Source of the DNA: Actinomyces bowdenii | GTDB taxonomy: Bacteria; Actinomycetota; Actinomycetes; Actinomycetales; Actinomycetaceae | Assembly (NCBI RefSeq): GCF_017592395.1 | Contig: NZ_JAGFOU010000005.1 | Coordinates: 78,545-142,544 of the forward strand | Length of the DNA: 64,000 nt | Direction of reading: 5' to 3' | Translations under genes and position numbers: made by a program | The notes under the pieces: generated by a model | The model's input: only the letters and a program-made list of their open reading frames with translations | Told to the model about the DNA's origin: nothing | Databases searched by the model: none | Shown: piece after piece, positions 58,752 through 64,000 of the stretch | Position numbering within the stretch: the first letter of the stretch is position 1 | How the letters are laid out: the number at the start of each line of letters is the position of its first letter

Positions 58752-58807
58752 GAAGGCCTCCCGGCAAGACTGTGAGCGTGGTGGCCCACCTCCTGCCGGA
58801 GGCCTTC
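58752..58807. repeat. Hairpin next to the transposase scar
   Basis: Arms GAAGGCCTCCCGGCA (58752-58766) and TGCCGGAGGCCTTC (58794-58807) pair with one bulged C. May be an IS-derived structure or a terminator for the crcB operon's neighbour. Confidence 0.5.
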
Positions 58808-58849
58808 ACTCCCCGCCCGCCCTGTTGACAACCTCTCAGTAAGGTGCGG

Positions 58850-59269
58850 CTAGTGCGGCGCCAGGGCGGATCCGAGCATGAGACCCGCCACGGCCGCCAC
58901 GAGCGTCGCCAGGGTCATCAGTCCGGCATGGAGCACTGCGCTCCCCCAGCGGCCCGAGGCCAGGAGCCGGGCCCCCTCCACCGCGGCGGTGGAGAAGGTG
59001 GAGTAGCCGCCCAGGAGGCCGACCCCCAGGACCGTGATCACCGGACCGGCCAGTGGGGCGCCTGCCGGGGCGGCCGATGCGCCCCCGAAGGTGCCCACGA
59101 GCAGGCCCATGAGCAGGCAGGCACTCGTATTGACCACGACTGTGCCCCGGGGCATCGGGTCGGCTGCATGAGGGTCCGCAGCGGTCGCGGCCCGCGCCAC
59201 CCGCCCGTCGACGACGAAGCGGCACACGGCCCCCACACCTCCGGCTGCCGCCAGGGCGAGCCAGATCAT
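58850..59269 (-). CDS. crcB: Fluoride channel protein CrcB/Fluc (subunit 2)
   Basis: Small four-helix membrane protein of 139 residues that forms half of a dual-topology fluoride export channel. Family motifs are 'GGVGAVCRFVVDG', 'PRGTVVVNTSACLLMGLLVG' (pore Asn) and 'GLLGGYSTFSTAAVE'. The ATG at 59269 overlaps the stop of the first crcB gene (ATGA). Actinobacteria often carry two adjacent crcB genes whose products form antiparallel heterodimers. No fluoride riboswitch is seen. Confidence 0.92.
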   Translation of the reverse strand: MIWLALAAAGGVGAVCRFVVDGRVARAATAADPHAADPMPRGTVVVNTSACLLMGLLVGTFGGASAAPAGAPLAGPVITVLGVGLLGGYSTFSTAAVEGARLLASGRWGSAVLHAGLMTLATLVAAVAGLMLGSALAPH

Positions 59270-59655
59270 GCGGCGGCCTGCCCGCGCCCACCGCGGTCGT
59301 GGTGCTGGAGCAGGCCTCCCAGCCACAGGCCCAGGCCTGCGGCGGCAAGGCCGGCGGTGAAGGCGCCCAGGAGGTGGGCCGCGCCCAGCAGGAGGCGCCC
59401 CTGGGCCAGGAGCTGCTGGGACTGGATGATGTAGGTCGAGTGCGTGGTCAGCCCGCCCAGCAGCCCTGTGCCCAGGGCCAGGCGCAGCAGGCGGTGGTGC
59501 TGCCCCAGCGCGCCCAGGAGCACACCCAGGGCGAGGGCGCCCAGGAGGTTGATCGCCAGTGTCGTCGGCACCTGGCCTCCCAGGCCCGCCCGCAGGAGGC
59601 AGCCGCAGGCCCCGCCCAGGCCCACGGCGGCCAACTCGCGGGGCTCAGCGGTCAC
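59266..59655 (-). CDS. crcB: Fluoride channel protein CrcB/Fluc (subunit 1)
   Basis: Second Fluc-type subunit, 129 residues, with 'GLGGACGCLLRAGLG', 'TTLAINLLGALALGVLLG' (pore Asn) and 'GLLGGLTTHSTYIIQ', where the usual Phe of the TTFST box is His here. That change could affect the fluoride path. GTG at 59655 overlaps the DUF2079 stop by 11 bases, so expression is tied to that gene. Paired with the downstream subunit. Confidence 0.9.
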   Translation of the reverse strand: MTAEPRELAAVGLGGACGCLLRAGLGGQVPTTLAINLLGALALGVLLGALGQHHRLLRLALGTGLLGGLTTHSTYIIQSQQLLAQGRLLLGAAHLLGAFTAGLAAAGLGLWLGGLLQHHDRGGRGQAAA

Positions 59656-61114
59656 GGCGGGCCACCTGGTAGTCGTCGCTGTCGAGGATGAGCGTGTAGG
59701 TGGAGCCCTCCACGGACTGGTCCTGCGCCCACTGGGCGGCGTCGGTGGGCGCGTTGCCGCCCCAGGAGGTGGACTTCTTGTCGATGACGACGTAGTCCTT
59801 GTCGGAGGTGCTCGTCCCCACCCAGGAGACCTCCGCCGTGGGCACCAGGTAGGCCAGCAGGCCCAGGTCGGTCACGACGGTCGAGCCCTGCGGGATGGTG
59901 CTGATGATCTCCTGCGCGGTGGCGGCGCGCTCATTGGTCGTCTCGAAGCCCTTCTGCGTCATGTCCCAGAAGGGCAGGTGGGAGGCCAGGGCCAGGGAGG
60001 CGGTGATCGTCGTGCCCAGGCCGATGACGGTGGCGTAGCGCGCCGGCAGGGGGACGGTCAGCCAGCCCGAACTCGGCAGGGCGGTGGGCGCGGCGCTTCC
60101 CGGCGCGGGCTCCCGCCAGCGCCCCTTGGCCCGCAGGCGGGCGACGGCATCGAGCAGGGCGCCGATGGCGATGGGCATGAGAACCGCGTTGTAGTGCCAG
60201 TTGCTCCACTCCCAGTAGAACCCGATCGAGCCCAGGAACCTCCAGGCCAGGGTGGGGCCCACCGCCAGGATCCAGGGGGAGCGCAGGCCGATGAGCCCGC
60301 AGGTGGCCGCCAGGACCCCCAGGGTCTCCAGCTTGACCGATGGGGTGAACAGGCGGGTCAGGAGCGGTGCGGGCGCTGCGCCCTCCTCGGCCCCGGTCCC
60401 CAGTCCGTAGGCCCACACGCCCTTGGGGTTGAGGGCCGGCAGGAGGACCAGGACGGTGAGCAGGAAGAAGGCCAGGCCGAAGACCGCCAGGCCCACGCCC
60501 AGGCGCACCGCCCGGCGCTCGCGGCGCCCGGTCCAGGCCACGGCCGCCCCGATGACCAGGACCGTCAGCCCCAGGTCCTCCTTGACCAGGACCAGAGGAG
60601 CCGACCAAGCGGCCACCGCCGCCCAGCGCCGCTCCACATAGGCGGTGGTGGCGAAGGCGAGCATGGGCACGGCGAAGGCGATCTCATGGAACTGCGCGGC
60701 CACCGCCCCCTGGAGCCCCCAGGACAGGGCGTAGACCAGGCCCAGGACTCCCCCCAGCCAGGGGTTGGTCAGGCGGGCGGCCAGGCGGGTCAGCGGCCAG
60801 GCCGAGGCCGCCAGGAGGAGGTCCTGGACGATGAGGAGGCTGAGCGGGGTGGGGAAGAGGCGCCACACCGGGCCCAGGAGCACCAGGATCGGGTGGAAGT
60901 GGTCGCCCAGGAGGTTGTAGCCGTCGCCCTTGACCGGGACGATCGGGGCCTCGAAGCGCGAATAGGCCTTGGCCAGCTCGGAGAAGATCGCCAGGTCCCA
61001 GCTGGGCACCTGCATGGCGTGCCACTGGGCGGTCGAGTAGGTGATCATCACCCAGGCGGCGATGACGACGACGGTCGCTGAAGGGATGTGCTCCTGGAGC
61101 CGTGTGAGCCTCAC
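59645..61114 (-). CDS. DUF2079 membrane protein
   Basis: Polytopic protein of 489 residues with about ten helices. It matches DUF2079 ('SWDLAIFSELAKAYSRFEAPIVP', 'NLLGDHFHPILVLLGPVWRLFP', 'GAVAAQFHEIAFAVPMLA', 'LVLVKEDLGLTVLVIG'), a family distantly like GT-C glycosyltransferases with acidic and His residues on the outer face. Function unknown. The GTG at 61114 follows TAGGCT-N7. It is the first gene of an operon with both crcB genes, an odd pairing. Confidence 0.85.
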   Translation of the reverse strand: MRLTRLQEHIPSATVVVIAAWVMITYSTAQWHAMQVPSWDLAIFSELAKAYSRFEAPIVPVKGDGYNLLGDHFHPILVLLGPVWRLFPTPLSLLIVQDLLLAASAWPLTRLAARLTNPWLGGVLGLVYALSWGLQGAVAAQFHEIAFAVPMLAFATTAYVERRWAAVAAWSAPLVLVKEDLGLTVLVIGAAVAWTGRRERRAVRLGVGLAVFGLAFFLLTVLVLLPALNPKGVWAYGLGTGAEEGAAPAPLLTRLFTPSVKLETLGVLAATCGLIGLRSPWILAVGPTLAWRFLGSIGFYWEWSNWHYNAVLMPIAIGALLDAVARLRAKGRWREPAPGSAAPTALPSSGWLTVPLPARYATVIGLGTTITASLALASHLPFWDMTQKGFETTNERAATAQEIISTIPQGSTVVTDLGLLAYLVPTAEVSWVGTSTSDKDYVVIDKKSTSWGGNAPTDAAQWAQDQSVEGSTYTLILDSDDYQVARRDR

Positions 61115-61121
61115 GGCGGTG

Positions 61122-61127
61122 AGCCTA
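61122..61127 (-). promoter_or_regulatory. Leaderless-type -10 box of the DUF2079 gene
   Basis: TAGGCT on the minus strand, 7 bases before the GTG at 61114. Confidence 0.4.
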
Positions 61128-61198
61128 CCGGGGGCGGGAGGGGGGAGGGCGGTACTGCTGCGGGCCCGTCCCGGGCGCGTGGCGCAGACGATCCGGCC

Positions 61199-62401
<1,203 letters not shown>

Positions 62402-62412
62402 GTGTGTGCCTT

Positions 62413-63480
62413 TCACTCCCAGGTGATGATGACCTTGCCGCACTGCCCGGAGCGGGCGGCCTCGAAGGCGTCCGCCCACTGCTCGGGGGTGAAGCGGTGG
62501 GTGATGACGCCGCGCACGGCCTCGCGCAGCTCCTGGCTGGAGCCCAGCATGAAGGAGGCCTTGTACCAGGTGTCGAACATCTCGCGGCCGTAGACGCCCT
62601 TGATGGTGAGCATCCGGGTGATGACCTGGTTCCAGTCGATCTCGTAGCCGGCCTTGGGCAGGCCCAGCATGGCGATCTGGGCGCCGTGGTTGCACACCTC
62701 GATCATCTGGCGCATGGCGGGCGCGGCCCCGCTGACCTCCATGCCCACGTCGAAGCCCTCGGTCATCCCCAGGCCGGCCATGACCCCGCGCAGGTCCTGG
62801 TCGGCGGTGTTGACGGTGACGGCGCCGGTGGTGGCCGCCAGGGCCAGGCGGTAGTCGGAGGGGTCGGTGATGACGACGTTGCGGGCCCCGCAGTGGCGGG
62901 CGATGGCGGCGCACATGATGCCGATGGGGCCCGCCCCGGTGACCAGGACGTCCTCCCCGCTGAGGGGGGATTGCAGGGCGGTGTGGACGGCGTTGCCCAG
63001 GGGGTCGAACAGGGCGCCCAGGTCGGGGTCGATGAGGGGGTCCTGGGGCCAGACGTTGCGGGCGGGCACGACGACGTAGTCGGCGAAGGCGCCGTCGCGG
63101 TTGACGCCGATGGAGCTGGTGCGGATGCACAGGTGGCGGCGCCCGGCCCGGCAGTTGCGGCAGCGCCCGCAGGTGATGTGCCCCTCGACGCTGACGCGCT
63201 GGCCCAGGTGGAGGACGTCGCCGTCGCCCTCGTCCGTGGTCTCCTCGGTGGCCACGCCCGCACCGAGCTCGACGATCTCGCCGTAGAACTCGTGCCCCAA
63301 GGTCATGGGCGGGCGCAGCTGGGCGGCGGCGAAGTCGTCCCACCCGGCCAGGTGCAGGTCGGTGCCGCACAGGCCGGTGCGCATGACGCGGATGAGGACC
63401 TCGCGGAAGCCGGGGCCGGGGCGGGGGATGTCCTGGAGCTCCAGGCCGGGGCCGGGGGTGGGCTTTCTCAGGGCGCGCAT
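62413..63480 (-). CDS. tdh: L-threonine 3-dehydrogenase
   Basis: Zinc-dependent NAD+ dehydrogenase of 355 residues that oxidises threonine to 2-amino-3-oxobutyrate, the substrate of Kbl. Catalytic zinc ligands lie in '[10 protein letters not shown]' and '[12 protein letters not shown]', the structural zinc site in '[15 protein letters not shown]', and the nucleotide-binding loop in '[17 protein letters not shown]'. A ten-residue acidic insert ('[11 protein letters not shown]') follows the GHE motif. AGGAG precedes the ATG at 63480. First gene of the tdh-kbl operon. Confidence 0.95.
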   Translation of the reverse strand: MRALRKPTPGPGLELQDIPRPGPGFREVLIRVMRTGLCGTDLHLAGWDDFAAAQLRPPMTLGHEFYGEIVELGAGVATEETTDEGDGDVLHLGQRVSVEGHITCGRCRNCRAGRRHLCIRTSSIGVNRDGAFADYVVVPARNVWPQDPLIDPDLGALFDPLGNAVHTALQSPLSGEDVLVTGAGPIGIMCAAIARHCGARNVVITDPSDYRLALAATTGAVTVNTADQDLRGVMAGLGMTEGFDVGMEVSGAAPAMRQMIEVCNHGAQIAMLGLPKAGYEIDWNQVITRMLTIKGVYGREMFDTWYKASFMLGSSQELREAVRGVITHRFTPEQWADAFEAARSGQCGKVIITWE

Positions 63481-63866
63481 GGCTCTCCTGCGGATAGGCG
63501 CGGCGTCGTTGCCGTCGTCGGGCCCGTGGGCCCGACGGCTCGCGGGGCAGTCTATCCCGTCCCCTCCCGCTGCCGCCGGGGCGTGCCGGCGAAACCGGTG
63601 GGGTGGTCGCGCCTGCCGGGGCGCCTCAGAATCGCCGCCCCTGCAGGAAGCCGCTCCAAGGCCGGCTCGCCAGGGCTCAGGAGCATGCCAGCAGGACCCT
63701 GGGGTGAATCCGATACGTCAGGATGCCCGCAAGCAATCCCCTGAGGCTTATTCATAGGGGTGTTTAGGGTGTTTTGCCTGTGATTGCGTGTCGCTAGGCA
63801 AGGCGGCGGCTTGCTCTTGAGAGAGTCTTTGGTGCTTAAGCCAATTCAATCAAGAAGCAAACCGCC
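63481..63866. other. Boundary region before a transposase gene
   Basis: No gene is seen in these 386 bases. The left part is G/C-rich like the chromosome. From about 63745 the base composition drops ('TTCATAGGGGTGTTTAGGG', then 'GTGTTTTGCCTGTGATTGCG'), which probably marks the left end of an insertion sequence. Confidence 0.5.
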
Positions 63867-64000
63867 ATGACGAATAGTAGCACGAGAATCTCCTGCAGTG
63901 AGGTCCTGGACCTGTGCGAGATGATCCACGACATGGGCCCTTTGCCGGTGTTCGGGGTCAGGGTGCTGGGACTGTTGCTGTGCGTGCGCCTGACCCTGAC
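63867..64000 (+). CDS. Transposase N-terminus, cut by the window edge
   Basis: The first 44 residues of a protein start 'MTNSSTRISCSEVLDLCEMI', then 'PLPVFGVRVLGLLLCVRLTL', resembling the helix-turn-helix N-terminus of IS5-group (DDE_Tnp_4-type) actinobacterial transposases. The gene continues beyond the window, so intactness is unknown. Codon use and the A/T-richer upstream sequence differ from the tdh side, in line with a mobile element. Confidence 0.6.
   Translation, partial: MTNSSTRISCSEVLDLCEMIHDMGPLPVFGVRVLGLLLCVRLTL

Larger units (their letters stand above)
58458..58849. other. Intergenic region with a transposase scar
   Basis: No intact gene is seen. It holds an internally deleted IS481-type transposase (58555-58751), a hairpin (58752-58807) and 'TGTTGACAACCTCTCAGTA' at about 58824-58842, which could be an IS end. 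Confidence 0.6.

Noticed and set aside
59656..61114. Fluoride riboswitch for crcB
   Set aside because: The upstream gene overlaps crcB, so no leader exists, and no crcB-motif pseudoknot is seen before DUF2079.

Overview
The window reads as the chromosomal origin region of a high-GC Gram-positive actinobacterium, most likely Actinomycetaceae (an Actinomyces-like oral or mucosal organism). The reasons are the strong G/C bias at third codon positions, the order parB-parA-rsmG-khpB-yidC-yidD-rnpA-rpmH / dnaA-dnaN-recF-dciA-gyrB-gyrA, the actinobacterial markers DUF3566, DLW-39, CrgA, class E sortase and the fhaA-fhaB-pstP-rodA-pbpA-pknA-pknB operon, and remnants of IS481-type transposases. The genus is an inference.

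Layout. 1-423: end of a D-Ala-D-Ala ligase gene. 424-4161: about 3.7 kb without a convincing intact gene, holding 13 parS-type centromere sites and a decayed, partly duplicated IS481 element. Two more parS sites lie inside parB, giving 15 in 4.9 kb. 4162-10003 (minus strand): parB, parA, rsmG, khpB/jag, yidC, yidD, rnpA, rpmH. 10004-10530: dnaA upstream region with two perfect TTGTCCACA DnaA boxes plus weaker ones, the likely origin. 10531-21477 (plus strand): dnaA, dnaN, recF, dciA-like, gyrB, gyrA, a DUF3566 protein. 21526-21866: tRNA-Ile, DLW-39 and tRNA-Ala. Genes diverge from about 10 kb, as expected when replication forks start there.

22-30 kb is accessory and housekeeping material: a small membrane protein, an ArsR/AHSA1-SnoaL stress pair, a DUF1345-like membrane protein, a DUF364 protein, a tandem VOC protein, an aldo-keto reductase, a membrane-anchored hypothetical protein, a cyclophilin and a rhomboid protease. 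A second cluster of DnaA-box-like motifs lies at 30.0-30.1 kb. From 30.4 to 41.2 kb come CrgA, a class E sortase with its small partner, and a seven-gene translationally coupled cell-envelope signalling operon (two Ser/Thr kinases, a phosphatase, two FHA proteins, a RodA/FtsW glycosyltransferase and a class B PBP). tRNA-Leu follows.

41.6-52 kb: a CstA/YbdD pyruvate-type transporter, a VanZ-like protein, a phosphoribosyltransferase, a thiamine-binding protein, a YeiH exporter, MtnN and LuxS (methyl cycle and AI-2 synthesis), a hydrolase and an AI-2E family permease. Three short elements with inverted ends sit in divergent promoter regions here. 51.9-56.7 kb is a siderophore uptake locus behind a DtxR/IdeR-like box. 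56.9-58.5 kb is a CcdA/DsbA thiol-redox pair. Then come an IS481 remnant, two CrcB fluoride channel subunits with a DUF2079 protein, the threonine degradation pair kbl-tdh, and the start of a transposase at the right edge.

Several genes show a TAnnnT hexamer exactly 6 (once 7) bases before the start codon and no ribosome binding site, which suggests leaderless transcripts. The most unusual features are the dense parS cluster (with sites inside parB and overlapping terminators) and the short inverted-repeat element family.
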